DNA of 42,068 nt from Coprovicinus avistercoris (GCA_018714895.1 DVMQ01000005.1:1-42068), one strand, 5' to 3'; counted from the stretch's first letter, positions 26,446-35,714 are shown. Numbers and translations: made by a program. Notes: generated from the sequence alone by a model not told the origin.

Positions 26446-27156
26446 ATGGCACAATTTCATACTCCCGTGCACACAACACGCAACCGCCTCTGGCCATTAC
26501 TCGTGCTTATGTGCGTGGTATTTGGCGTAGCAATGTGGTACACGCTCCAGGGCATAGCGCAATTACCAGGTATTTATTCAACTCAGAACGCAGGTAATGA
26601 GCAGAGTGATCACCAGGACAGCGAACCATGGAATCTTCTCCTCGTGAATGATTCTCATCCGCTTCCCCAATCATTTTCAATTGATACAACCGAGATGCCC
26701 GGCGGAGAACGTGTGGATACGCGCATTGCTGAACCACTTTCGGAGTTGTTTGACGCTTGTAAGGAAGCGGGTTATTCGCCCTTTGTACGCTCTGGGTTTA
26801 GAACACGTGCACAGCAAGAAGCTATTCTCAAGAGCAGAATTGAAGACTATAAAGCTGAGGGAATGGATGCAAAACGCGCTCGTCAAGCTGCCCTTGATTG
26901 GGTAGCAGAACCAGGAACAAGCGAGCATGAGCTGGGACTCGCTGTTGATATTAATGACAAGAATAATGACCAGAATATGTATGACTGGCTTGCCGAGCAC
27001 GCGCACGAGTATGGCTTTATTCAGCGCTATCCACCGGAGAAGTCATCTGTTACTGGCATTTCTCATGAGCCTTGGCATTATCGCTATGTAGGTGTTGAGG
27101 CAGCTACAGCTATGTGGGAACAGAGCATTACGCTGGAAGAATATTTGGAGCAGTAG
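26446..27156 (+). CDS. VanY-like D-alanyl-D-alanine carboxypeptidase
   Basis: A zinc carboxypeptidase of the M15B (VanY) family that trims the terminal D-Ala from peptidoglycan pentapeptides outside the membrane. The 236-residue protein has an N-terminal membrane anchor (about residues 14-35), then the M15 signatures SGFRTRAQQEAIL near 122, PGTSEHELGLAVDIND near 158 (zinc His and Asp) and HEPWHYRYVG near 207 (catalytic Glu and zinc His). All expected residues are present. It is divergent from the VanR/VanS-like pair, which suggests that they regulate it. By itself a D,D-carboxypeptidase lowers pentapeptide content; without D-Ala-D-Lac genes this need not mean glycopeptide resistance. Confidence 0.92.
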   Translation: MAQFHTPVHTTRNRLWPLLVLMCVVFGVAMWYTLQGIAQLPGIYSTQNAGNEQSDHQDSEPWNLLLVNDSHPLPQSFSIDTTEMPGGERVDTRIAEPLSELFDACKEAGYSPFVRSGFRTRAQQEAILKSRIEDYKAEGMDAKRARQAALDWVAEPGTSEHELGLAVDINDKNNDQNMYDWLAEHAHEYGFIQRYPPEKSSVTGISHEPWHYRYVGVEAATAMWEQSITLEEYLEQ

Positions 27157-27305
27157 GGTTAGAAAGTCCAGATGAGAAACTTAAGCACCTTAACACTTGT
27201 AACGCTTCAATCTTGAAAAGCATTCGAAAACTGAGACATTCTATCAATTACCTTATGAATTGCATTAAGCACAGATTTGGGAAACAGCACAGAGGCAAGG
27301 TTGCA

Positions 27306-27608
27306 TCAAAGCTTTTCGTAGTGCGTCCACATACGGATAACTTTGACCGTTCCTTCGTAAAACATGTCACCACATTCCACCGGAGTGGGATCTATGGAGT
27401 AGACAAACCGATGTTGAATGCTAATACGTCGAGAATAAAGCCCACTTAAACTGCCTACCAGCGCCTCATAAGCTGGCAGATAACCAAAAGGGTCTAGTTT
27501 TACCACTTCAATGAGATGTTTAGTTTTTCCATCTAAACCCGCAGCTTTAAGACGTGTAGCATCTTTTGCCGCTCGTTTAGTAAACACCACATGCCACACC
27601 GTTACCAC
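27306..27608 (-). CDS. Txe/YoeB family toxin (ribosome-dependent mRNA interferase)
   Basis: A 100-residue RelE-superfamily toxin of the YoeB/Txe branch, which cleaves mRNA on the ribosome. Typical YoeB features are visible: a Pro-Phe turn (LDPFGYLPAYEALVG, with the catalytic Glu), SGLYSRRISIQHRFVYSID with the catalytic Arg, and MWTHYE with the catalytic His and Tyr at the C-terminus. It overlaps the antitoxin stop by about seven bases and has no promoter of its own. Nothing suggests inactivation. The 3' end lies 149 bases from the convergent VanY-like gene. Confidence 0.88.
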   Translation of the reverse strand: MVTVWHVVFTKRAAKDATRLKAAGLDGKTKHLIEVVKLDPFGYLPAYEALVGSLSGLYSRRISIQHRFVYSIDPTPVECGDMFYEGTVKVIRMWTHYEKL

Positions 27609-27853
27609 TCCAGGGCAGATTCATCTACGCATTCATCAAGTGGTTCGTCTCGACCGGACACAAGAGACTCAGCTAAACCAGGGACACTCATCAGATAAAG
27701 CGTTTCTTCAATAGCTGCCCATTCATCCTCACCTACCAGCACAGCACCCTTGCCCTTAGAGTTGGTAATGGCAATGGGAGTACAGTTCTCGTTTGTTTGG
27801 GCAATAATGTTGTAAATATCTTTTCTTAAAGCAGTTACGCTAATTGAAGTCAC
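27602..27853 (-). CDS. YefM/Axe family antitoxin (Phd/YefM fold)
   Basis: The cognate antitoxin of the YoeB-like toxin. From the chosen GTG (27853), six bases behind AGGAGG, it has 83 residues. The frame remains open upstream to 27883 but that stretch contains the ribosome-binding site itself. The N-terminal Phd/YefM DNA-binding domain is clear (VTSISVTALRKDIYNIIAQTNENCTPIAITN, then KGAVLVGEDEWAAIEETLYLM), and the acidic C-terminal tail would wrap the toxin. It precedes and overlaps the toxin, as usual, and probably represses the operon through the palindrome at 27891-27912. Confidence 0.9.
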   Translation of the reverse strand: MTSISVTALRKDIYNIIAQTNENCTPIAITNSKGKGAVLVGEDEWAAIEETLYLMSVPGLAESLVSGRDEPLDECVDESALEW

Positions 27854-27879
27854 AGTCAGCCTCCTCTCATGGTGTAATA

Positions 27880-27912
27880 CCATTTACTATAACGTACGCT
27901 TTAGCGTACGTT
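27880..27912 (-). promoter_or_regulatory. Autoregulated toxin-antitoxin promoter with perfect palindrome
   Basis: AACGTACGCT (27891-27900) and AGCGTACGTT (27903-27912) form a perfect 22-base palindrome. On the minus strand it overlaps a likely promoter, TTAACG, 17 bases, TATAGT. This is where a YefM-type antitoxin would bind to repress its own operon. Confidence 0.75.
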
Positions 27913-28097
27913 AATTGGGCTAACAACACGGGAGAGAAATCTTAGCCGGTCCCAACAAGTTTTCTGAAAAGTGCTTTATGACGTAATGAGGCAACCACAC
28001 TTACCTGAAGACCATCATGCCAAATAAGGTCCTCAGATCTAGAGAAGAGCTCGATGCAATCAAATGATTAGCACCTTAGAACCAGCCGGCTTACTTG

Positions 28098-28439
28098 CTA
28101 CTCAATTCCTGCTTTTCGTGCGTCTGTAACGAAAATACCCACGCGGACCTGTTTCCATGGCGCAACGCGATGATCCACCTGCAAAATACGGGCTTCAAAT
28201 GCGCTTGCATGTCCATAGAAGCACATAACTGACAACGTAGCATTAAGTTCCGACGGCACATATCCAAGCTTAGTGCTCTGGTAATACAGCGCCACAGCTT
28301 CCGGATCGTGTGGGTTATCCGGTTCTGCCATAAGCTCAAGCGCAACACCAGGTTTGAGAGCGCCAATAAGCAGTGCTCCGTCCCAGTATTGAAATCCTGC
28401 AATATTGAATGACATTATTTGCCGCGATGGCTCATACAT
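28098..28439 (-). CDS. HIRAN-domain protein
   Basis: A 113-residue protein that is essentially one HIRAN domain, a fold known from HLTF/Rad5-type helicases, where it binds 3' DNA ends, and from stand-alone bacterial proteins linked to mobile and defence loci. The pattern is IAGFQYWDGALLIGALKPG, then ELMAEPDNPHDPEAVALYY and KLGYVPSELNATLS. ATG 28439 is chosen because AAGGAGG lies six bases upstream; the frame's further extension has no such site. It follows the 330-residue unknown gene by 56 bases and is the last gene of the BREX run. A DNA-end or damaged-DNA sensing role in the island is inference only. Confidence 0.82.
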   Translation of the reverse strand: MYEPSRQIMSFNIAGFQYWDGALLIGALKPGVALELMAEPDNPHDPEAVALYYQSTKLGYVPSELNATLSVMCFYGHASAFEARILQVDHRVAPWKQVRVGIFVTDARKAGIE

Positions 28440-28495
28440 AGCTACCTCCTTCGTAAGATCTTGTCGGTAGCATACAAGGGGCGTCGGACAATAAT

Positions 28496-29488
28496 TTATT
28501 CCTTTTGCATTCGTTTGTAGTATAAATTTAACTGCGAACAAACCTTCTTGAGCTCGAACAAACTGAGATTGAGATCAGGCTCTAAAAGAACTTCTAACAC
28601 ACGGCGCCTTATTTCTTTTTTGTATTGTTTCATTTCCAACGAAAATGGCCTTACTTCCACAAGCGCCTCAAAGAGGCGATGCATCCCGTACCAAAAGACC
28701 TCAATATAGTTGCCCCAATTATCATCGAGGATGCCGAAATACGGCTTTTGAGCTGTTTGTGCGACTAGCTTTGCTATCTTACCAAGCCCCTCATAATCGT
28801 CCTGATTGTCCACAGAAGACGGGATAGTCTGTTCCTCCTCAAGAAAAAAAGGCCAATCATCATCAATTTCAGTCAGACCATATCTTCCATAGGAACTGTC
28901 ATTGGAAAAAGCTGCGTAAAGGCCATTGTCTTTTACAACCTGTGAGAAAATAGGAAGAAGATCTTTAAGCGCAACCTTGAGGTGTGGCAGATTTTCTTTC
29001 GCATCCAATATTTGCAATTCAGCTTGCTTGTCAGGCTTTGCTACATATGCAGCAAGCGATATGGCCGATAGATTGATCGTACCGCCACACTCTCTTATGA
29101 GATCAAATAACAATTCAATTCGATCTTCTACCAAGGCAACTGTCTGATTAATAACTTCTTTATTGTTTTTCTCATCCCAGGCCAGATAGATATCGATCAA
29201 TTCTTCTGCACGACTAAGTGTTTTAGTCAGACGTGCAAACAGCTCCTCACTAGAAGGCGATTTTTTCAAATATTGATAAACCCATTCTTCATCCAAAGGG
29301 TCTGGCAGCTCTCTGTAGTGGCGAATACACCCCTCAAAGACAGATTCAGTCACTTCTTCAACCGCCAAAGCAATCGCATCTTTTTGACTCATGACCTTTA
29401 AGAACAAACGCTTTTCATCAGGATCCATCTCATCTAGATCAAAAATCTGCTGTTCTTTGCTGTTTGGAAAAATATTGGCTCCTTGCAT
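28496..29488 (-). CDS. Unrecognised 330-residue protein coupled to brxL
   Basis: I do not recognise a family. The protein is soluble, acidic in its first half and basic at its C-terminus, and predicted largely helical, with no membrane segment, P-loop or obvious catalytic motif. Landmarks are an N-terminal acidic segment (IFDLDEMDPDEKRLFLKVM), a central region with YGRYGLTEIDDDWPFFLEEEQ, a tryptophan/aromatic-rich stretch (DDNWGNYIEVFWYGMHRLFE) and a C-terminal Lys/Arg helix. Its ATG starts two bases after the brxL stop, and its ribosome-binding site AGGAG lies inside the brxL end, so it is translationally coupled and belongs to the BREX operon. It is followed by the HIRAN gene. It could be an accessory or target-specific partner of BrxL. 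Confidence 0.8.
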   Translation of the reverse strand: MQGANIFPNSKEQQIFDLDEMDPDEKRLFLKVMSQKDAIALAVEEVTESVFEGCIRHYRELPDPLDEEWVYQYLKKSPSSEELFARLTKTLSRAEELIDIYLAWDEKNNKEVINQTVALVEDRIELLFDLIRECGGTINLSAISLAAYVAKPDKQAELQILDAKENLPHLKVALKDLLPIFSQVVKDNGLYAAFSNDSSYGRYGLTEIDDDWPFFLEEEQTIPSSVDNQDDYEGLGKIAKLVAQTAQKPYFGILDDNWGNYIEVFWYGMHRLFEALVEVRPFSLEMKQYKKEIRRRVLEVLLEPDLNLSLFELKKVCSQLNLYYKRMQKE

Positions 29489-29490
29489 GG

Positions 29491-31743
29491 CTATACTCCT
29501 AACGCCCTACGCGCCGCATCAATTGCATCGCCATCTTGATAAAAGATCGGACTAACTGATCCCATTACTTCATTGGGAACACTCTGTAAGTCTTGAATGG
29601 CACTTGTGGGAAGTAGCACCATACGTGCACCAGCGTTTTTAGCAACATTCATTATGTCGCTTAAATCTTTAATCTTCTCGAGCGTTCCCGACATACGCAA
29701 CACGCCTGGGATAGCAAGTGCTGGCAACACGGGTCGCTCAGTAGCTGCTGAACAAAGACCAATAAACTCAGCAAGTGAGACTTCATCCGAACGTGTTTTG
29801 CCTTGCAAATTGTTGTAATACAGCAGGTAATCATTGGTTTCCGCATGTATTCCGGGTGCCACAGAATTAACGTTAGCGATAAAGAATTCAAAAGCCGCTT
29901 TCATGCTTTCACGTATTGACCGATAAGAACCGACACCCTCAGTTGAGAACTTCATTTCACCAGGTATTGCTTTATTCTCAAGGCGATAAATTGCCATTTC
30001 ACCATCAAACGCGTGACCAATGCCAAAGACATGTCCTGGCTGAATGGAACATTCGGGAATAAGCGTATCGGACTTCTGCTCTGGAACCTGAATGATATGA
30101 GGCGTCAAAGGATCAGCAATGTCCTGATATCCGAGATCAGTGTCAATAAATTCTATACCTGCCATAGTCTTAAGCTGCTCTTTAACGCGACGTCTGCCCT
30201 CAATGGCATATTCCAAAATCCGACGCGCATCCTCTTTCTTGATTTGCCCATCAGGAAACAAAAGCTTTGCCAAACCGGAAAAAGTCTTTCGTACAGCAAT
30301 CTCATCGCGCTGATTAAAATCGCTGTTCAGACGGAACCACTGATCAAATCCGTGCGAAAAATCCCGTCTCCTCATACTATGGCAAAACTCCGAAAGGCAA
30401 TCTGAGATAAGACCGTAGCGTTTAGTGAGAATATCATGTCTCATTTTTGGTATTTCCCAGCCGGGCAGATAGTAATGGATGCGGTCAAAGAAGGCGCTGT
30501 CCTGATTAAACTCTGGAGGGAAAGGATCAAATAGATGCGTGGTTTTAAGAATATTCTCCACCGTATCGTTAATATTGCCTTCAAAAACCATTGAAGCGTC
30601 TGCGTTATACGACTGAGTACCACGGCCAAATGTGCCGCTCGCCATATATCCTTTCATGATCTGAATAGCATCCAGATCTTTAAAGTGCATACCAGCAACT
30701 TCGTCAAATGCAATAGTATCCCAAAGTCCTACAAGACCAATTCCCATGTAGTATCTTGAAAGATTTGCAAAAAGTCTTGCGGTGGTTGTTTGACCACCAG
30801 AAAGCAGATACGCATAGGGTGAGAGCTCTGAATAAAGATGTGATTTGCCAGTACCTCTTGGTCCAAGTTCACACATGTTGTAGTTGTGTTCAATAAGCGG
30901 AACCATACGCTCTAAGAAATGCATCTGTTCACGCTCGCTCAGTTCTGAAGGCTCGTAGCCTGCAGAACGCAAAATGAGATCAGTCCATTCTTTTGTAGTG
31001 AAGTTCTTACGATGCGAAATAAACTCATCGAGATCAAGATCTGGCATCTGTATGGGCCTCAAACTTATCAAGTGAAAAGGAGAGTCAGCGGCACTCCGCC
31101 TTTTTCCGGTCCGGCGCTTGGACACAGAAGGTTGTTCAGCAAAAGGATCGTCTTCCTCTTCATCATCAAGACGCAAATATTCAAAGCGTAAGATGCACCA
31201 GATCCCGCCCATAAGAATTTTTGAGTATTTTTGAGCGTATTCTTCAGGCAACTGGAAAGACTGGATGTTGAGACTATCAAGCCTAGCCGCATATATATCA
31301 TTTCCCTCATCCAGCCAAGCATGGAGTTTATCAATAATAAGAAGCTGTCCTTTTTCACGAATCTTAGATTTGACCTTCTCGCTCTCACCCGGACGTACAT
31401 AATTCTCAGAGAGAATCTTATCTACACGCCTTAGTCCTTCTTGTGCCATCTCAAAATCGGTGGTGGTGCAATACATACCCAGCAGGTATTCCAGCACGAA
31501 GGTCGGCACATTCGCACCGCGTTTCATAAGGGCTGTTAGATCCTTGCGTACAACTTTCCCAGGAAACTCTCGGGCTATTTTTTTATCAAACTCATCCATC
31601 TCATAGGCCGGAATCTTAACCGACGTAGGTATCGTAGGTTCTTTATTCTGTACAGCACCAGAAGTATCCGCCTGTGTTTCGAGAGAAGACGCATTTTGAA
31701 ACAGGTTTTTATGTTGATTGTTCTCGTAGTTTGTTTCACTCAT
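29491..31743 (-). CDS. brxL: BREX protein BrxL (Lon-like AAA+ ATPase)
   Basis: BrxL is the MCM/Lon-like AAA+ protein of type 1 BREX, needed for phage exclusion. This 750-residue version has a probably disordered N-terminal extension of about 40-50 residues before the conserved start (DEFDKKIAREFPGKVVRKD). Visible motifs are LGPRGTGKSHLYSELSPYA (Walker A, near 297), DTIAFDEVAGMHF (Walker B, near 348), FGRGTQSYNADASMVFEGN and the conserved FDRIHYYLPGWEIPKM. The C-terminal part aligns with the Lon-like domain, where the usual catalytic serine motif is not seen. ATG 31743 is chosen because of AAGGAGAG; upstream sequence is the pglZ-brxL gap. Confidence 0.93.
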   Translation of the reverse strand: MSETNYENNQHKNLFQNASSLETQADTSGAVQNKEPTIPTSVKIPAYEMDEFDKKIAREFPGKVVRKDLTALMKRGANVPTFVLEYLLGMYCTTTDFEMAQEGLRRVDKILSENYVRPGESEKVKSKIREKGQLLIIDKLHAWLDEGNDIYAARLDSLNIQSFQLPEEYAQKYSKILMGGIWCILRFEYLRLDDEEEDDPFAEQPSVSKRRTGKRRSAADSPFHLISLRPIQMPDLDLDEFISHRKNFTTKEWTDLILRSAGYEPSELSEREQMHFLERMVPLIEHNYNMCELGPRGTGKSHLYSELSPYAYLLSGGQTTTARLFANLSRYYMGIGLVGLWDTIAFDEVAGMHFKDLDAIQIMKGYMASGTFGRGTQSYNADASMVFEGNINDTVENILKTTHLFDPFPPEFNQDSAFFDRIHYYLPGWEIPKMRHDILTKRYGLISDCLSEFCHSMRRRDFSHGFDQWFRLNSDFNQRDEIAVRKTFSGLAKLLFPDGQIKKEDARRILEYAIEGRRRVKEQLKTMAGIEFIDTDLGYQDIADPLTPHIIQVPEQKSDTLIPECSIQPGHVFGIGHAFDGEMAIYRLENKAIPGEMKFSTEGVGSYRSIRESMKAAFEFFIANVNSVAPGIHAETNDYLLYYNNLQGKTRSDEVSLAEFIGLCSAATERPVLPALAIPGVLRMSGTLEKIKDLSDIMNVAKNAGARMVLLPTSAIQDLQSVPNEVMGSVSPIFYQDGDAIDAARRALGV

Positions 31744-31772
31744 TTTTCTCTCCTTTTCCTGTCTCAAATTTC

Positions 31773-34430
31773 CTACCAGCCAAAATCTTCCATTGGGGAG
31801 AACGGCACATCAATCGTGACCTGGCGCTGCCATATAACTAGCTTGGTATCTTCTTGGCGTACTACGAGGTAGTAGACGTTTTTCACGGTAAAGTTTGAAC
31901 CGGGTTTGAGCTCTACATGAGCAACCAGCTCTCGCTCTGTAGGATCAGTCGCTCGCTTATCGGCAACTATGCACACGACTTCACTTACCGGCTCAAGATC
32001 TTTGTCGGCGATAAACACTTCATAGGTGTATGGAAGCTTTTTGCCTCCAACAGCCTCGGTCTGCAGCAAACGCAGTTTGAAAAGTGTGTTTGAAATAACA
32101 CTTGGCGGATCAATAGGTTCAAGCATGACAGGCTCTGCTTCAACAAAGGCGGCACTCCCCTTGCGCAAATTCTTGAAGCGCACAACCGGCACGCAAACTT
32201 CCTGCAAAGAAATTCCGCCGTGTACATAATTCTCACCCATACCCGAACGACGAATCCGCTCGCATCCACAGGGAGTAAAACCGGAAAGACTGCTTCCACC
32301 CATCGGCTGAAGTGAGACCTTCGCAAGCTCATTGAAGCTCATACCAGCTTCTGTAAGAACATAGCGTCTGGAAACCTTACAAACTCGAGCATCTGAAGTA
32401 TCAAGAGAGATATATGCAAGTTCATGCAGCGGTCCACGTGTATACAAAAACCCGTGATCTGCCGTAATAAACACCTGAGATATACGCAGCTGACGTGTAA
32501 TAACTTCAACTAGACCGCTGAGCTCTTCCACTGCTCTTTCACACGCATCAAAAACGGTTGCCTCAGTCTTGGCGTCGTCCCCACAAGCATCAATAGCATT
32601 GTGGTAGATATACAGCACAGTCGCATCGCCCATATATGCAAGACGCTCATCGCGCTTCATGGCAATAAAGTTGGCATAGCGCACAGCTCGAGCCTTGGGG
32701 TACTGCTCCTGCAGCACCGCTTCACGATCTTGCAAATTTGCTGTTGGAAAACTGTTAGCTGTTATTTTGAGTCCATCATCACCACAGGTAAGCTCAAGCT
32801 TGCCATGCGGAAGCAACGCTGCCATACCCGTAGTGGTAATTGAAGGGAAAGGAGCTTGCATACTCTCGAGTGTAACTTGTCCTTGGGTAGTTCGCTCCAA
32901 AAGTTCCGCTAGCTCAGAAGCAACTTCAAAGCGCAAGGCATCAGAGATGATAACAACCACCTTGCCTGCCGCCGTAGCCCCATCAACATAAGAAGCAGTA
33001 AAGTCTGTTAACCGTGGGATTTCTTGTGCAGCGCCACTTTCTGCATACTCGGCAGCTGTTAGATCAAACCACTTGGTATTAAGTTCCGTAAGGAACCAAT
33101 TCTTATAGAGATTTTCAACGGCATCTGCTGCTGCTTTGAGTTCGTCATCGAGTTCAGCTATGGGCTTGGGCAAACATGCCTGGTAGGCCACATCAAATGC
33201 CCGATATGCAGCATCCACCTGGTAGAGCTCAGCTGTATAGGCATCCCACAGCTCCTTTGGAGCAACCTGATGGAATCCATCCGCATGAGCACGATTGAGG
33301 TTTTCAAGCATGCCAGCTGCATTAAGCGCCTGATAATACCCTTTCACATCATCAAACCACAGCATGGTACGACGACGGTCCCATGCTTCTTCAATCTTCT
33401 GTGCAGCTGATGATCCAGAGGCCACAGTGCGAAGGAGCATCTGAGCAATACAAACCCCAATGCAGGGGAATACATCGCTGTTCATAAGGACATCAATACT
33501 GAGAGCAGCAAATCGTTGCGGAAGCCGATAGTGGCTCTCGATATCCTCTGCTGCCTGCAAAAGCACATCTTTTTCTGGCGATGCCGCCCATGCACGCACC
33601 ACAGCATGACATGTCTGGGTACACGCCGGCGCAATATGATCCTCAAGTCCTTTGAGATTCTCCACGCCTAAGGTGGCAGCAAGAGCTGTAAAAAGGATGT
33701 GTTCCACGAGTGCGTGGGTATCTTGCAAAGATCCTTCGTACCCCAGGCAGCTTTGAACAAGTCTTTCAAACGCAGGAAGTGCTCCCGCTTTTTCAAGCGC
33801 AGATAGTACTTCCGGCTGTGCAACAGTATCCTGCTCCTCTGATGCCTCTTCGTCAGAGACCGCATCGACATACTCAGCGTATGCTTTGCTCACATATACT
33901 GTAAGTATGTCTTCAATCTGCAGAGAACCGCATCTCAAGACAGATGCTATAACCGCAAGATGCAATTCCGCAGGCGTTTTGAACGTCGAGCTCAAAGCGC
34001 GCACGCGTTTCATATTCATCTTTTTAGAGAAAAATGTGCGATAGCCCGTAAGTGCCTGACGCATTTCAGCTGTATCCACACAACCAAGTTCTTCTAACTG
34101 CAAACTCACCAGATCCGCTTGAAAATGGCGACCCCATAACACGGCGTCTGCAAACCAGTCGCCATGAATATCGCTCGCAACGCGCTGGCGATACAGCACT
34201 GCTTTATCTCCAGCGCTCAGCTCATTTACACGACGCTTGGTAGCGAACCGCGTGCTTTCTTCATCACAAAGGAACTCTACGCCCTCTGGCACAAGCTCTT
34301 CTGCCTGATGAGCAAACTCCCCCATCGGGTCATCCCAAACCACAAGCTGTGGAACATTTGCACTGCCAAGCTCTCCTGTATTCTCTTCAAATAGCTGCGC
34401 CAATCGTGCGCTTACATCAAGCTGCTGCAT
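31773..34430 (-). CDS. pglZ: BREX protein PglZ (alkaline phosphatase superfamily)
   Basis: PglZ is a core BREX component with an alkaline-phosphatase-like metal-binding domain; it is needed for both methylation and phage restriction. The protein has 885 residues. The family core is at VVIISDALRFEVASELAELL near residue 492 (metal-binding Asp) and VFITADHGFLYTRGPLHEL near 657 (Asp-His). The N-terminus LVVWDDPMGEF and GDKAVLYRQR fits the type 1 group. It begins 16 bases after the pglX C-terminal fragment, which keeps the usual pglX-pglZ order, and ends 29 bases before brxL. No frameshift was seen. Confidence 0.95.
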   Translation of the reverse strand: MQQLDVSARLAQLFEENTGELGSANVPQLVVWDDPMGEFAHQAEELVPEGVEFLCDEESTRFATKRRVNELSAGDKAVLYRQRVASDIHGDWFADAVLWGRHFQADLVSLQLEELGCVDTAEMRQALTGYRTFFSKKMNMKRVRALSSTFKTPAELHLAVIASVLRCGSLQIEDILTVYVSKAYAEYVDAVSDEEASEEQDTVAQPEVLSALEKAGALPAFERLVQSCLGYEGSLQDTHALVEHILFTALAATLGVENLKGLEDHIAPACTQTCHAVVRAWAASPEKDVLLQAAEDIESHYRLPQRFAALSIDVLMNSDVFPCIGVCIAQMLLRTVASGSSAAQKIEEAWDRRRTMLWFDDVKGYYQALNAAGMLENLNRAHADGFHQVAPKELWDAYTAELYQVDAAYRAFDVAYQACLPKPIAELDDELKAAADAVENLYKNWFLTELNTKWFDLTAAEYAESGAAQEIPRLTDFTASYVDGATAAGKVVVIISDALRFEVASELAELLERTTQGQVTLESMQAPFPSITTTGMAALLPHGKLELTCGDDGLKITANSFPTANLQDREAVLQEQYPKARAVRYANFIAMKRDERLAYMGDATVLYIYHNAIDACGDDAKTEATVFDACERAVEELSGLVEVITRQLRISQVFITADHGFLYTRGPLHELAYISLDTSDARVCKVSRRYVLTEAGMSFNELAKVSLQPMGGSSLSGFTPCGCERIRRSGMGENYVHGGISLQEVCVPVVRFKNLRKGSAAFVEAEPVMLEPIDPPSVISNTLFKLRLLQTEAVGGKKLPYTYEVFIADKDLEPVSEVVCIVADKRATDPTERELVAHVELKPGSNFTVKNVYYLVVRQEDTKLVIWQRQVTIDVPFSPMEDFGW

Positions 34431-34446
34431 TGCTTATATCCATCCG

Positions 34447-35457
34447 TTACTTGATCTTTGCCAGTACGTCCTGAAGCTTGGCGTAGTTCACTTTCACGCC
34501 ATCGTCCAAATCAAGAGGAATCATCTGGTCTGCCAGGTGATGGAGCTTTTCTTCAAATGTTTGCAGTTCAGCAACCTGGTCCGAAAGTGTCTTAAGCTCA
34601 CGCGTTATACGGGCATGAGCTGCACCAGAAGTTGTACTTTCCTCTTCACGCAACCGCTCAATTTGCCCTCTATAACGATCCTGCTGCACATGTACGTAAT
34701 CTGTACGAACACGCGCTAGCAAATCGGGTGTATAGCGATGTGTATAGATAAGTGCTTTGAACGCGTTTTTCTTACCTGAATCTATAAGCCAATAAATGGG
34801 ACGCTTATTGTACGTCTGGCAGTGGTCGGCAAAGAAGTCCTTAAGGAAATAGTGGCGAATTACCTCTTTTGGTGTACCCGTTATATCTTTTGACGGGCGT
34901 TTTCCCTCTGCCTTTGCACGCGCTACTACATCGCCATAGAGAGCATCGGAAATGTAGTGCAAGTTCTCTTCAAGTGTCTCTTCACCGTAGGCAGTACTTA
35001 CAAACTGCACGAACTTATCCACGATATCGTCTGGAAAGAACTCATCATCGGTAATGGGAAGAATACCGTCCTCGTCGGGCATATAGGTGGGGTTGGGTAC
35101 CTGAGCGAGATATTCCTTGATACTATCACCTTGGTTTGCAAGTACCAACCCATCCACATCGAGCGAGTAACGACCGAACATGCAGCCTACGGCGTAGCTC
35201 ACCAGCGAGCGTACTTCGTCCTGGCGGGTACGCACGTAGCGGTTGCCCTTGAAGGACTCCGGTACCTCCGTGGCAACGTCGAAGATACGCGTCACCGAGA
35301 CGTACTTGTCCTCCACCTCGATGGGAACCTCTCCCACCATGTTGTAAATCTCCGCGAAGATGCGGTTGAGCTCTTCCTCGTTGGCCTTGAGCTGGTCGAA
35401 CCGCTCGTTGACTTCGGCTTTGTGGGCTTCGTATTTATCGCGTATGAGCGTTGCCAT
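34447..35457 (-). CDS. pglX: C-terminal part of split BREX methyltransferase PglX
   Basis: About 336 codons that match the C-terminal portion of full-length PglX: RFDQLKANEEELNRIFAEIY near the start, SLVSYAVGCMFGRYSLD, GILPITDDEFFPDDIVDKFV, TYGEETLEENLHYI and the conserved KRPIYWLIDSGKKNAFKAL, then a coiled-coil tail. In intact PglX this piece directly follows the ETSWDFKRHPL segment that ends the gene at 37372, so the two are halves of one protein separated by about 1.9 kb. The fragment has an in-frame ATG (35457) ten bases behind GGAAAGG, so it could be translated separately and assemble in trans; a 13-codon longer start is possible. Alternatively it is a dead remnant. Confidence 0.9.
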   Translation of the reverse strand: MATLIRDKYEAHKAEVNERFDQLKANEEELNRIFAEIYNMVGEVPIEVEDKYVSVTRIFDVATEVPESFKGNRYVRTRQDEVRSLVSYAVGCMFGRYSLDVDGLVLANQGDSIKEYLAQVPNPTYMPDEDGILPITDDEFFPDDIVDKFVQFVSTAYGEETLEENLHYISDALYGDVVARAKAEGKRPSKDITGTPKEVIRHYFLKDFFADHCQTYNKRPIYWLIDSGKKNAFKALIYTHRYTPDLLARVRTDYVHVQQDRYRGQIERLREEESTTSGAAHARITRELKTLSDQVAELQTFEEKLHHLADQMIPLDLDDGVKVNYAKLQDVLAKIK

Positions 35458-35597
35458 GCTACGCCGCCTTTCCGTATGCTGCATATGTGCTCGCATTTGC
35501 TAAATAAGGAGCACTGCTGTGTTTTTGAGTGATTGATTCACTGCCCTGGCATGTGATATAAGGAAAATGGTCGTCTCGCGTGAGGGGGCTATCAAGG

Positions 35598-35617
35598 GCC
35601 GGAGGGTTCCCTCCGGC
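35598..35617. repeat. Perfect 20-base palindrome GCCGGAGGG / CCCTCCGGC
   Basis: A 9-base perfect inverted repeat with a two-base centre. A near copy (two mismatches in the stem) is at 35715-35733, about 117 bases away. Both lie in the non-coding sequence between the pglX C-terminal fragment and the toxin-like unit. They may be terminators or protein-binding sites, or scars of the insertion. Confidence 0.6.
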
Positions 35618-35714
35618 ATATGCAACAGGCTCTAGAGCAATTGCTTTCACCCAATTGAATCTTTGGCCTGTGTTCAATTTAATTTGGGTTTCCACGCATA
35701 GAGATTCGCCAGAA

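Noticed and set aside
27914..28097. Gap between the toxin-antitoxin operon and the HIRAN gene
   Set aside because: No tRNA-like fold, attachment-site repeat or gene was seen; only ordinary intergenic sequence.
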